From Schizochytrium sp. TIO01 (lineage: Eukaryota > Sar > Bigyra > Thraustochytrida > Thraustochytriidae): 64,000 nt of DNA. Below are positions 22,857-32,571 of the stretch, in pieces. The stretch covers positions 3,876,102 to 3,940,101 of the forward strand of contig SMSO01000025.1 of NCBI GenBank assembly GCA_004764695.1, read 5' to 3'. The notes beneath the pieces are model-generated. The model saw nothing but the letters and a program-made list of their open reading frames with translations. It was not told where the DNA came from and did no database searches. Position 1 is the stretch's first letter. The number at the start of each line of letters is the position of its first letter. A program made the position numbers and the translations under genes.

Positions 22857-22884
22857 TCCGGGGCACTTCGTGCGGGGCCCCGGA
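22857..22884. other. GC-rich inverted repeat (hairpin)
   Basis: TCCGGGGC (22857-22864) pairs perfectly with GCCCCGGA (22877-22884). An alternative inner stem GCAC-TTC-GTGC overlaps one arm. No adjacent gene explains it, and its function is unknown. Confidence 0.6.
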
Positions 22885-24001
22885 AAAACGACCGCATCAG
22901 GAAAGTATATCAGGGAGGTTTCTCTTGCGCCGCGTGTTTGATTGTACTTTCACCTGGTTTTGTGAGAAAGTTTGCACAAAACCGCGAGGGTTCTGTACGG
23001 TTCCTTCATAAGATTAATGCTGAGTGTATGTGTCTGGTATGATATTGTCTCGGGGTGTATAGACATATAAAGGCATACGGCGCGGAGTGTGCGGATATTA
23101 AAGCATAAAGTATGCGGCGCGGAGTACTACTCTGAAAGTAAATCAACTTTTTTTCCATTTGAAAAATATAATTTGTTTTTTGTTTTTCCCGTCATTATAA
23201 AAAGCATCATCAAAACATTGAATTTAGTTCTTTGTGCACATCATCTAGCTAGAGGAAATACACCTGATTTGGCATAAATCACCGAATACGACCCCTCGTC
23301 GTGGCAAAAAGAGGCTGGGATCAGGCGGGGAGCGGCCACGACGGACGCCTACGGATTCGGTACACAGCGAGCCGAAGGAGGGAAGGACTGGCTGCAAAGA
23401 AGAGTGGAAGAAGAAACTTAAAAGAAACGGCGAAGGTGTGCTGGAAAGTCCACACTAGACAGCTGCAGAGAGTCGGACTAGGACAGGTCCCAGTGGAGAT
23501 GTGAGGAAGGCTGTGCATCTGTGCACACCTTGTGCATTCGAATTTATCTTACAGGTCGCCACGTACTTGTTGGAGAGTGTGGCTTTGGCTACGGAGCCTC
23601 TACTTTGGCTTGGAAATGCTGCATGGTGCAGGGTTGAAACGCCCAAGTAAGTTAACAAGAGAGTTACATAAATGTGTTTGCTCTTTTAAAATAAATATAT
23701 ATAAAGGGTGTTGCGAAACGAAAGAGGTATGCTCTGCCGATGACAGAGACTGCTACCAAGAGAAGTGACGCAAAGTCGCCAACGAAGCGCGGTGCCAAAA
23801 GACCCTAATGCTGAGATTTCAATAAATAAACATAGTTCTCGAGGGAGAAGCATAATGTAGTGGTTGCTACTCGTAGCTTCAATAAATGCGGTAGTGTGTG
23901 GCGCGGCAGCAAAAAACTGATTTCTGCAATCATATATCCAGTCGTAGGCAGGCATTCCACATCGAGGGCGGTGCGTGGAGCACAGACTGTAGACCCTGGA
24001 C

Positions 24002-24907
24002 ATGAAGCAAGAGGTGGAGAATGATAGAGCCCGCGACAGGTCGATTCAAAAGCCAAACTCCACACCAGAGGTACCTGTAGTCCAGGGGTTACTTGAGCAA
24101 TGGCTCTTCGACGCGATTCATGAACACGATTTAGCCGATGCTCAACTTCGCCTGCGACAGGGAGCTGCAATAGATGGAGTCAAGGCGAGGGCGCCTGTAA
24201 ATGGCAGAACTGCTCTTCACGAGGCTGCAGAATGGGGTGCACACGAGATTGCCCAAGCGCTGATATTGGCGGGCGCAAATCCCGATGCTCGAGACCTTTG
24301 CGGCAAGACGCCGCTCCACTGGGTCTGCCGATGTGCAAAACCAAGTGTTGGTCACGTCCTTCTTCAGGCAAATGCTGATCCTAGTGCAACAACATTTGAC
24401 AATTCATGGACCCCATTACATTACCTTGGCCAACATTGGAAAGATAACGATGCGGCTGCATTCGCTCAAGCCTTGCTCAATGCAGGGGCGGATCCTGAGG
24501 CTATCAACGTAACAGGTGACACCCCCCTGCATGTTTGTGCCCAGTTTAACAACGTATACGTTGCCAAAGTCCTTCTTACTTTCACAAATACATGGGGTGG
24601 GAGAGGTAGCAGTATTGCACGACTCCCTCCTCTTGCTGTTGCTGCTTTACATGGGTCAATTGAGGTGGCTAGCCTTCTTGTTGAACAAGGTGCCCAGCCA
24701 TTCAGCCAATGCCAAGGCCTAAGAGCTGCATCTACATCAAGTGCAATTGGTCTGGCGCGAGTTCATGGACACAATCGTCTTGCTAAAATTCTGAAGGGAC
24801 CATTACCCCGCGCTGCTCACACGGCCCCTGCTTATGTCAAAGGTCGACCATCCTCAGCGGTGACCATGCGAGCACGGCGAAAGTTACTGAAAACTGCTGA
24901 CAAGTAA
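24002..24907 (+). CDS. Ankyrin-repeat protein
   Basis: This 301-residue soluble protein is built mainly of ankyrin repeats. At least four are clear from their TPLH-type starts: NGRTALHEAAEWGAHEIA, CGKTPLHWVCR, SWTPLHYLGQ and GDTPLHVCAQFNNVYVAKVLL. A fifth, weaker repeat follows (PLAVAALHGSIEVASLLVEQGAQP). Ankyrin stacks bind other proteins. No catalytic or membrane domain is attached, so the partner is unknown. The basic C-terminal tail ends RARRKLLKTADK. It is intronless, with the start at the first ATG of the frame. It is convergent with the mechanosensitive-channel gene, with about 400 bp between stops. The fold is confident; the function is open. Confidence 0.88.
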   Translation: MKQEVENDRARDRSIQKPNSTPEVPVVQGLLEQWLFDAIHEHDLADAQLRLRQGAAIDGVKARAPVNGRTALHEAAEWGAHEIAQALILAGANPDARDLCGKTPLHWVCRCAKPSVGHVLLQANADPSATTFDNSWTPLHYLGQHWKDNDAAAFAQALLNAGADPEAINVTGDTPLHVCAQFNNVYVAKVLLTFTNTWGGRGSSIARLPPLAVAALHGSIEVASLLVEQGAQPFSQCQGLRAASTSSAIGLARVHGHNRLAKILKGPLPRAAHTAPAYVKGRPSSAVTMRARRKLLKTADK

Positions 24908-25305
24908 ATTTTCAGATATAAGCGACTCATGAATTGATTGTTTCATTTGAAAGGACCTTTGAATGCATTAACTTCCTCTCTCAAGAATATCAACTAAATA
25001 TGTTTCTGTTATCGATGTAGACCTTCAGGTTTCTCAAATGTCTCTATTTTTTCATTTTGGTAAACAACATAAATCTCTACCAAACACAAGACTCATGCCA
25101 GTGTAGTTAACGCGCATTTAATAAATGAAACATCTCAACAAAAGGGGAATGATAGTAATTAAGTTAGAATACAAACTTCACATTGCTGACTATACACATT
25201 AGAAGCGATAGATGGAGAGCACATAAAATTATCCGAGATTTGAAAAAGCACATATTTTGAGGGGCTAGACCCTTTTTTCAAAGTGTCAGCTTGTAAATTA
25301 TGATA
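24908..25305. other. Convergent intergenic region
   Basis: AT-rich spacer between the ankyrin (+) and MscS-like (-) genes, containing both 3' UTRs. No ORF is supported. Confidence 0.7.
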
Positions 25306-26562
25306 TCAATCAGTGTACAGGCGGTCATGCAAGAGCTTGTGCTGGAATGAGCGCTGGGTGACCTGCGATGGTCCACTCAGCTGAATGCCCTGGCATTGCA
25401 AGACCTCAGTGAGATACAAAAAGAGCTCAGATTGGATTTTACGAGATGATTCATTGCCAAGATCATGAAACTCTGCACGCACCAATAAATTGCTATCTCT
25501 ATCCAACGAAGCCCTGATTTCCTGAATGTCAACACGCAAAACAGGGCCGGGACGAGAAGCGTTGCTATTTCCCCTGCTCCTCTGAGCATTATTTACAATG
25601 TGTAAGAGATCACGAAGATCATCTGATTTTTGATCTGCGAGATTAAGAGGTAAGCGCATTTCAAGACAATACATATTTTGTGAAAAGTCGACCATCGGAT
25701 ATCGAAGGAATTTTTGATTGGGAATGATACTGATGGACTGGTCAAGGTGCCGTAGCACAGTGACGCGCAAGCGCAAAGCTTGCACGTACCCAGGCTTAGC
25801 AACGTCTACAAGACGAATGAGAGTATTTGGGCCAAATTGCCGATCTGAAAACAGCGCAAGCCCTGCAATAATATCTCTCAGAATTGGCGAAATCCCAATG
25901 ACGATAGACATGGTAATAAAATTCAAACCTGTCAAAAGCTTTGTCACTGTAGAAGCGCTGGTTTGGCCATCGTCGCGATTTACAGATATTGCTTGAACAA
26001 AGAACCAGATTGAGAAAATCAATACGAGGATAATCAGCAGTAACTGGACAGCCTCACGAACCACGGGACGATAGAACTCGCTAACCTTTAAAGCCAAAAC
26101 ATCGTCGAGGACCTCGAGAAGCCAGAGACTCAGTCTAAACACAGCCATGACAGAGTATGGAAAAATCCACAAGAGAATAAATATCGTAAGGATGGCCTCA
26201 TATAAAAGCGAAACTGTAGGGGAGGAGTCCCGTTGACTCCAATAGTCATTAAAAACGACGAAGACTGCAAGATATGCAAAAGCGGCCATTACTAACGCCG
26301 TGATGGGTCGCAGCATATGATACTGAAAGCGTTTTAACTGGCGAATTCGTCGACCCTGAAGCTCAAAGTTCACAAGCACCAGAAATACCAGTTGTGTCAA
26401 GTACTTGGACGTGAGCATGAGCAGCACACATATTCCAAAGAGGATCCAATTCGTCACAACCTGGTTGAGCGAAGAGAATGCAGCGCGCAGAAGACGCACA
26501 TCGCTAGCATTGGTCAGGGGAAGCAAGGCTGCCTCTGCAGCACTACCTCCTTCTGACGCCAT
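25306..26562 (-). CDS. MscS-like small-conductance mechanosensitive channel
   Basis: A 418-residue membrane protein of the MscS/MSL superfamily, which forms channels that open under membrane tension to release osmolytes or ions. Hydrophobic segments appear at about 35-65, 85-105, 125-150, 165-190 and 200-230. The last is the pore-lining-type helix, ending SPILRDIIAGLALFSDRQFG. It is followed by the MscS beta domain with GYVQALRLRVTVLRHLDQS and the family hallmark IIPNQKF. A C-terminal cytosolic alpha/beta region follows. The region before the pore helix is short compared with plant MSL proteins, and there is no EF-hand as in some algal relatives. The start is the ATG after AAAAG at 26562; no introns are seen. 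Whether it sits in the plasma membrane or an organelle is not evident. Confidence 0.85.
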   Translation of the reverse strand: MASEGGSAAEAALLPLTNASDVRLLRAAFSSLNQVVTNWILFGICVLLMLTSKYLTQLVFLVLVNFELQGRRIRQLKRFQYHMLRPITALVMAAFAYLAVFVVFNDYWSQRDSSPTVSLLYEAILTIFILLWIFPYSVMAVFRLSLWLLEVLDDVLALKVSEFYRPVVREAVQLLLIILVLIFSIWFFVQAISVNRDDGQTSASTVTKLLTGLNFITMSIVIGISPILRDIIAGLALFSDRQFGPNTLIRLVDVAKPGYVQALRLRVTVLRHLDQSISIIPNQKFLRYPMVDFSQNMYCLEMRLPLNLADQKSDDLRDLLHIVNNAQRSRGNSNASRPGPVLRVDIQEIRASLDRDSNLLVRAEFHDLGNESSRKIQSELFLYLTEVLQCQGIQLSGPSQVTQRSFQHKLLHDRLYTD

Positions 26563-27832
26563 CTTTTCCGCAGCCTGAAGCTACTTGGTTAGGACCAATT
26601 TGGCTCTATCGGTCCTCTCTTTTCTTCCTTTTGTGTTTTTTGTTATTATTCTTTTTTTAGTTTCACTTTTTGGATAAATCCAGAGAAATCGAAAGCATCT
26701 GCGACGTCAGCGCACTCTATTATGGAGGTAGCAAGGATGGCATCGCGTTAAAAGATATGCTCGTCTCAAGCTAATACTTTCATGAGACAAAGTCGAATTG
26801 TAGACATAGTATTGTAAATAAGAAAGCTGTTGTGCATTATTTGAACATTCTGTAAAAATCCAAGGTTTATTTATTTTGGTGAGAGTAGCCTCCTTCATCC
26901 ATACTGATTTTGTATGTAATGTAAGAACTTTATCCAAAACTATGTAAGTGTTTTTGACACCATGGGTTCTTAAAAGGGACATGTCTTTAAAGTTTCCCTG
27001 AAAAGATAAGATTGATGAAGCTGATTAGTTATCCTCTAGAGAAAGATCTGAAGCTCAGTCGTGGAATTCGAATATTGAAAAACACTACTTTATTTTAATA
27101 TCACACAAAGCGTTTAGGTAGACTTTCAGATGTCCTTCACATGTAGTACTCATCGTGTCTACGAATAAACACAGATGCACTCAAGTCCTCCTGCTAACTA
27201 TTGACACTACTTGGATCAACTAAGTGATAGGAATACAAACAAACGGGGAAGGCAAGAGATCATGTAAACGTTTCCCAACTAGCAAATCGATACGACCGAT
27301 GGAGGGGAGAGTAAGAGTTGATAATATTTTGTTCTTCAAAAGATAATCTAATGAATTGTCTCAAACCCAAACACGGATGTCGCTTGCGTTGCATACAAAA
27401 TCATTTTCTCTTTTCAAGGATCACGTACATTACGTGCAGGAGATAGCGTAAGCTTTATCTCGATACAAGGGGGGGGCAAGATTATAACAAGAGCCTATCA
27501 AGTTGTCGTCTCGGGCATGAAGAGGTGCGGAGTACATGCAAGGATAATATCCAAGGTCAATCTCAGCCTACACGTTGCTAAACACCAACATATCCACGTG
27601 CCTCAGTGAAGCCACGATTCATCCCGAACAGGGTACAAACCGTGGCAAAAGCGAACTCAACCTTCAAGAAAAGGAAAGGAAACGTAAATGAAGGTCAAGG
27701 TGGTGATGAAGGTCACAGCAGTGTTATGCGGCGAAGATGACGATGGTGAATATCCCGAGCGTGCACAGCATAGGGTATGAGATACGAAGATGGATGATGT
27801 AAAGTCAATCAATTGTGAAGTCTGTAAACTGT
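26563..27832. other. Intergenic region, no gene seen
   Basis: In 1.27 kb there is only one motif-free ORF (26707-26982, minus). The sequence is AT-rich with no strong repeat. It includes the MscS gene promoter (proximal 26563-26650, T-rich) and the 3' region of the small membrane-protein gene. Confidence 0.55.
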
Positions 27833-28135
27833 TTACTCAACCTGAAGAGCCTTCTCGATGACCTGGAGGCGAGACTGGATGTCCTGAAGGGCAAAGAGGA
27901 CGGCGGGGTCGTTGGGGCCCTCGAGCTTGAGCGGGGAGGAGGCGGCGGCGGGGGCGGCGGCGGCCTTGACGGTCTCAGCGACAGGGGCAGCGGCGGCCTT
28001 GACCTCCTCAACCTTCTTCTCGGGGGCCGGGGCGCTGCGAGTGACAGAGTAGAGGAAAGACCACGCGGTGTAGCCACCGACGCCGTAGATCAGCATAGAC
28101 CTCTCGAGGGAGGGGAGCTTAGCGAGAAAGGACAT
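27833..28135 (-). CDS. Small single-pass membrane protein, probably highly expressed
   Basis: A 100-residue protein I do not recognise. Residues about 14-32 (MLIYGVGGYTAWSFLYSVT) form one membrane-spanning segment. An Ala/Lys/Glu/Val/Pro-rich linker (KAAAAPVAETVKAAAAP) follows, then a C-terminal amphipathic helix (FALQDIQSRLQVIEKALQVE). Codon choice is strongly biased to C- or G-ending codons, like the PDI gene here, which suggests high expression. The ATG at 28135 is chosen because the upstream open frame has no protein-like features and follows a T-rich stretch. The short basic N-terminus before the helix fits an organellar inner-membrane protein such as a respiratory-complex accessory subunit, but that is only a guess from shape. 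Confidence 0.7.
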   Translation of the reverse strand: MSFLAKLPSLERSMLIYGVGGYTAWSFLYSVTRSAPAPEKKVEEVKAAAAPVAETVKAAAAPAAASSPLKLEGPNDPAVLFALQDIQSRLQVIEKALQVE

Positions 28136-28939
28136 CTTTTTTAGGGGGGTTCTAAACCTACACGAGCCTCTGCGACGATGCTGCTGACAACCTGCGAGTC
28201 CTACGAACTGCTCCACGCTCCAGATATGCTCTCTCCTTCTTCAACAAAGCCTCCTTCTCCTCCTACTACCCAATATCTACTGTCTCATTACCATCATCTC
28301 TACTACGCTAGCATCGCAGCAGCCGCACGCTTTACTTCGGCAGCCAGCCGCGGTGTGCAATTGGCCCATATTTTAGGCCTCTTTATTACCAACCATAGAG
28401 TTGATAAGTTCACAATTATCATAGGGGACAAAGGGCCTCGGGCAAGCTAGCTCGAGAGGCCTATCGTTTGAACTATTTAGCCTTAGAGGCTGTAAGATCG
28501 CATCATCACTGTCTCTCTCTAATCACAGAGAGTAGGTTGGTAGATAGAGTAAAGTATAGGGCAGGTGGGTAGTTAGAGCTCTGATACCAGAAAGAGGTAG
28601 TAGTGAAAGGGTAGAGAAAGGCATAGCAAGAGGGTTTAGTAGTGATTAGTGTGGGTGGTAGTGGATACTGGTAGGACTGGCATGTGCTTGGATATTCTTT
28701 GATTGAAGTTGGAATATTTGAGAAAGAAACGATGCGGCTCTCACGTATTCATGAGACTGCTTGCAATACGAAGAACATAGAGCTCGTCCAAAAGTGACGC
28801 TAAAATAAGAACATGGTAAAGCAGCCTCAGACTGAGTCGAGTTCTTTTTTGAGGAATGAGAATATATTGTCCTGGAAACTTTGCAGTTGAAATATAGTGC
28901 TAGATTTTAGATTTCGGTGGCGAGAATGAAGCGCGCTTT
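28136..28939. other. Intergenic region, no gene seen
   Basis: 800 bp without supported ORFs. The 90-codon plus-strand ORF at 28178-28450 is Ser/Pro/Tyr-rich low complexity. The stretch holds the promoter of the small membrane-protein gene and the 3' region of the next minus-strand gene. Confidence 0.6.
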
Positions 28940-29566
28940 TTAGTTATCAGGAGGAGGAGCAGCAAGCTGGAGGAGCTGGGCGACGCGATCGACGATGCGA
29001 GGAAATCCTGGGTCAAGAAGAATTGCACATAACTCTTCATCGGTAATTTGGAAATCCTCAGCTTGGACGAAACTTGTCCCTTGAGCTGCAAGGCGAAGTC
29101 GGTTTTCTGCATCAGAGGCAGTCTCCTCGTCACAGAACTGCAGCGCTAGAACGTCTTCGTTGCCCGTCCAGCGCGATGTTATTGCCAATCGTATTGCACG
29201 CTCCTTCCTCGATACAGTAAATGACTCCGTATCGCGGGCCCTGATGAGACCCACATTTGAAATTTGAAAATGCGTCAGGCCCACATCCACCTGCACAGTC
29301 TTTTGAATTTCCTCCAAGAATGGGTGAGAGATCGTTAGCTTTGAAGAATCGATCATCGGTATGCTTACAACGTACTTGATCTGCCTCCACCCATGCGAAG
29401 CTGCCCTCCTTTCCGCTGGACTGGACCCTGCCTGAATTCTCGAACCAGCCCATGAACTTTCCCAATCTGCGTTAGCCCAATCATCACGCTACCTACATCA
29501 ACCCAGCTCACTGAAATGAAGCACCTATTACCTACGCGCAAGACGGACATCCTTGAAGCTCGCCAT
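28940..29566 (-). CDS. Unknown protein, three-exon model
   Basis: I do not recognise this gene. The model joins exon 1 (29566-29532, starts MASFKDVRLAR), exon 2 (29466-29376, starts LGKFMGWFENSGRVQSSGKE after a split Arg codon) and exon 3 (29338-28940, starts LTISHPFLEEIQ), giving 174 residues. Intron 1 is 65 nt (GTAATA...AACGCAG); intron 2 is only 37 nt (GTACGT...TCAAAG). Joining restores one continuous frame, and neither intervening piece looks coding. Exon 3 reads like a compact beta-strand domain closed by a helix (LALQFCDEETASDAENRLRL), loosely PH-like, then an acidic helical tail (DEELCAILLDPGFPRIVDRV). If exons 1-2 are wrong, an ATG at 29356 gives a shorter 138-residue version. The gene is divergent from the dehydratase fusion, 740 bp away. 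Confidence 0.5.
29339..29375 (-). other. Predicted very short intron, 37 nt
   Basis: Donor GTACGT, acceptor TTCAAAG. Removing it joins AWVEADQ in frame to LTISHPF. The length is near the lower limit for spliceosomal introns, so this is tentative. Confidence 0.4.
29467..29531 (-). other. Predicted intron, 65 nt
   Basis: GT...AG boundaries with donor GTAATAGG and a CTAAC-like branch sequence directly before GCAG. Removing it joins the frames of exons 1 and 2. Confidence 0.45.
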
Positions 29567-30306
29567 CTGATGTACCTCGACCCTTCGCGCTCAAGAGCGA
29601 TCAATTCGAAGCAAAGCTTCTTGCTGGTTTGGGTTTTTCGAAAATTGAGGTCTGCTGCAAGACCAGAACTGAGGTCTCTAATCTGCGCAACGCGTTTGGG
29701 GGAAATAAAAGATTTGCGGAACGCGTTTTGGAGATATAGGCCTCTTTCAACACTTCTTCCTACTTAAATAGACCGCTTAGTCTCCGCTTGCGTCGTCGAT
29801 GTGAAATGAGCAAGTGCGAGAAAGATCATTGCCAGATAAGCACGCACGCTCAGCCAGATCTTCAATTTGGCTGGGCCGGACTACCTTTGTAGCTGGTGTA
29901 GGTCGCTTGGGACTCTGTACCTGGGGGCAGGTGGCCTTTCGTGACAGTTTGAAGGTGGCCTGGCTTGTCTCTCGCGCGGGCTTGAGAAACGAGGTGTCAA
30001 GAAAGAGGGAATTTACTTCTTTCTTTCAACTTAACTCTACATTACTGTGCTTGGAGAAGTACATCGGTTGTGCAGATATAAGCTTCGAGACTGCGCCTTC
30101 GCGCACAATAGCTATTGTAACTGCATAGTTTTGCTTGTTCAAGTTTCCTTGCAAGAGAATTGTTCTCTGCAAAGATAACTTTAATCGATTCTGTGGTGGT
30201 ATTTTCTTGCAGAAAGCAGATACGACACAAATTCGTACTACTTGCCACATCAAAAGGTGAAGACCAAAAAACCTTTAAAAAGAGCGTCTGTCAATCCTAA
30301 TACAGA
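29567..30306. other. Divergent promoter region
   Basis: 740 bp between the starts of the unknown minus-strand gene and the dehydratase fusion. ORFs inside (29814-30128, 30026-30253) have no motifs. It probably carries the promoters of both genes; no element is recognised. Confidence 0.55.
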
Positions 30307-32571
30307 ATGTCTGCTGCAAAGATGTACCTCATTGCCTACAACCTGGCGTCCTGCGCAGGTTGGGCTTACGTGTGGGTAGAGGTGGCCAAGGCCATCATGA
30401 ACGGCGCAAGCGCTGCTCAACTTTGGCAGGAGTCCTCAAACGTTCTTGCTGTGGTGCAGTCTCTCGCTGCGCTCGAAGTTCTTCACTCCATCATCCGCCT
30501 TGTCAAGTCCCCTGTTATGACCGTTCTCATGCAGGTTTCTTCTCGTCTCCTCGTGCTTTGGCTTTACACCTGGCCTGCTTCTGCATGCCACTCTCACTGG
30601 AGTCTCTTGCTTATGGTGGGCTCCTGGGCCTCTGTTGAGGTGCCGCGTTACCTCTTCTACGCGCTAAACCTTCTTCCTGCCTTCCAGGGCTCCAAGATGC
30701 CATACCCTCTTTTCTGGCTTCGTTATTCGCTCTTCATGGTTCTCTACCCAACTGGAATCACTGGTGAGCTTTTGCAGATGTACGTCGCCCTCACAACTTA
30801 CTACACCTTTGGCTCTGCCTGGGAGCGTCTCCTCTTTGTCATCCCAATCCTCACATACCCGCCTTGCGGCCCCTTTATGGTCTTGAACATGTGGAAGAAT
30901 CGCAAGAGTCAATTCCGCAAGCGCTCCCAAGAACTTGCTGCGGCTAAGGATGGTGGAGCCCCACAAAAGAAGGTGGATGGTCTCGTTTGGCCTGTCACAA
31001 ACGATGCCACTGGTGAGCGTAGCACATCTGTTACTAACCAGAGCATTTGGGAGTACGCAGTTGCAAACGTTGATCCGGAGGCTGCCGCCGCTGTTCGCAA
31101 GACCCGCAAGTGGCGTTTCGGCTACATCAAGCACATTGAGACCCAGATCCGGGTATCTCTTCGGTCCAAGGAAAATGCTCTCCAGGTCGCTCGCGATGGT
31201 CTGAAGCGTGCTCACGAGGTTTTTGAGTTTGTGCGTGATGGCAAGGCAATGTCTTTGGCTCAAGCTATGGAGACTTACAAGGGAAGTTATGAGACTGGAT
31301 TTATTAAGGGAGAAGGCAAGCGCTCAGTAAAGGAGGCCCGTGTCTTGTACAACGGCAAGACTCTTGTAGGTGATGAGCTTGTAGCCCAGCTTGATAAGTG
31401 GGTTACTGAGGGCGTGATTGAACCCAGCGCTGGTGATGCCGTGAAAAAGTGCATTGAGCACCCCGAGTGGTACGACCTCAGCGACCGTTACTTTGTTCTC
31501 TTGGGTGCGACTTCTGCCATGGGTCCCCTCGATCTCTTGCTTCAGTGCGGTGCTAACGTGGTTGGCATTGATCTGGACCGTGCTCCGATCTGGAAGAAGC
31601 TTATTGAGAAGGTTCGTGCCTCCCCTGGTACTCTTACCTTCCCCCTGAAGAAAGCTCAAACCTTGCTCAAGACGGACGAAGAACTCTACGAAAACGCTGG
31701 TGCTAACCTTTTGGGAGCCACCCCGGAGATTGCCAACTGGCTTGTCGGAGTATGCCCTGGTAAAGACCTCACGATTGGTAACTACACCTACCTTGATGGT
31801 GCCCTTCATGTGCAGTTGTCCATTGCCTGTGATGCTATCATGCAAAAGGTCCTTGCCCAGCGCAAGACATCCACCTCCCTTGCCTTTCTCCTTACGCCCA
31901 CTGACGTGTACATGATTAACGAGGATGCTTACGAAGCGGCCAAGGAGAACTACAAGTCTGCACCTGCATGGCAAAAGCTCTTGGAGAAGATCATGGGCAA
32001 GAATGACATGGTTTCCAACGTGCTCAAGCCGGCTGAAGGCTCTGGCCTGAAGCTCAACAACTCTGTGGTGTCACACCAGGGTCCGAACTACTCTCTCGCC
32101 AAGCGTATCCAGCAGTGGCGCTGCTTGTTAGCTCATGAGGAGGGACATACTGTCGCTAGCAACGTTGCTCCTAGCACCAGCACTGCTAGTGTGACTAGCA
32201 ACCCTCTTTTCGCTGCTGCCTATGCTGGATTTGAGCTCTTTAAGGCTCTGGAGGTTTTTCGTCCGGAAACTTCCTCTAGTCTCATGCTTGCTCTTCTCAT
32301 TAACGATGTGCGTAACCCCGAGAGTGTGGCAAACCCCAAGAGCACTGTTTCCAGCAAGATGAAGAATCCTCTCGAACTTTTTGCACACAATGCCGCTCAC
32401 GGTGGCTCTTTCCGCAGCCCTTACTCGATTGGTTCCATTGGAACTGTCTCCGTGCTTTACTACTTCATTTCCAACTACTGGTTTGTCATTACGCCAGTTG
32501 TTGGTGCTGCCGCCTACACAGTTAACTTTGTGGCCACCGGCGCTCACCCTGGCTTGAACGCCTCCAAGTAA
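30307..32571 (+). CDS. 3-hydroxyacyl-CoA dehydratase (HACD/Phs1) fused to an SDR-like C-terminal region
   Basis: A 754-residue ER-type membrane protein. Residues about 1-205 are an HACD (PTPLA/Phs1/PAS2) domain, which dehydrates 3-hydroxyacyl-CoA in very-long-chain fatty-acid elongation. The catalytic pair Tyr147 and Glu154 lies in RYSLFMVLYPTGITGELLQ with the seven-residue spacing of yeast Phs1, and several hydrophobic segments surround it. A charged linker follows. The C-terminal region (about 385-690) has short-chain-dehydrogenase hallmarks: VLLGATSAMG at about 397-406 (dinucleotide loop), VVGIDLDR (second strand, acidic end), Y595-S-L-A-K599 (YxxxK) and ASNVAPSTSTAS after it. Hydrophobic segments at about 710-745 may anchor the C-terminus. 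Inference: it could perform 3-ketoacyl-CoA reduction and dehydration in one chain. The SDR part is divergent and may be inactive. Codon bias is strong, and no intron is seen. The start ATG is at 30307. Confidence 0.85.
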   Translation: MSAAKMYLIAYNLASCAGWAYVWVEVAKAIMNGASAAQLWQESSNVLAVVQSLAALEVLHSIIRLVKSPVMTVLMQVSSRLLVLWLYTWPASACHSHWSLLLMVGSWASVEVPRYLFYALNLLPAFQGSKMPYPLFWLRYSLFMVLYPTGITGELLQMYVALTTYYTFGSAWERLLFVIPILTYPPCGPFMVLNMWKNRKSQFRKRSQELAAAKDGGAPQKKVDGLVWPVTNDATGERSTSVTNQSIWEYAVANVDPEAAAAVRKTRKWRFGYIKHIETQIRVSLRSKENALQVARDGLKRAHEVFEFVRDGKAMSLAQAMETYKGSYETGFIKGEGKRSVKEARVLYNGKTLVGDELVAQLDKWVTEGVIEPSAGDAVKKCIEHPEWYDLSDRYFVLLGATSAMGPLDLLLQCGANVVGIDLDRAPIWKKLIEKVRASPGTLTFPLKKAQTLLKTDEELYENAGANLLGATPEIANWLVGVCPGKDLTIGNYTYLDGALHVQLSIACDAIMQKVLAQRKTSTSLAFLLTPTDVYMINEDAYEAAKENYKSAPAWQKLLEKIMGKNDMVSNVLKPAEGSGLKLNNSVVSHQGPNYSLAKRIQQWRCLLAHEEGHTVASNVAPSTSTASVTSNPLFAAAYAGFELFKALEVFRPETSSSLMLALLINDVRNPESVANPKSTVSSKMKNPLELFAHNAAHGGSFRSPYSIGSIGTVSVLYYFISNYWFVITPVVGAAAYTVNFVATGAHPGLNASK

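Larger units (their letters stand above)
20304..24001. other. Gene-poor gap with minisatellites
   Basis: In 3.7 kb no gene is supported. Content: CT-rich tract (20510-20535), CAA tract (20820-20836), GAAA run (21100-21125), a possible minus-strand coding fragment (21735-22115), a 19-bp tandem duplication (22233-22270), a GCAA-type minisatellite (22405-22549), a GC-rich hairpin (22857-22884) and AT-rich sequence around 23690. Short ORFs at 22607-23011 and 23301-23504 show no motif. Confidence 0.5.
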
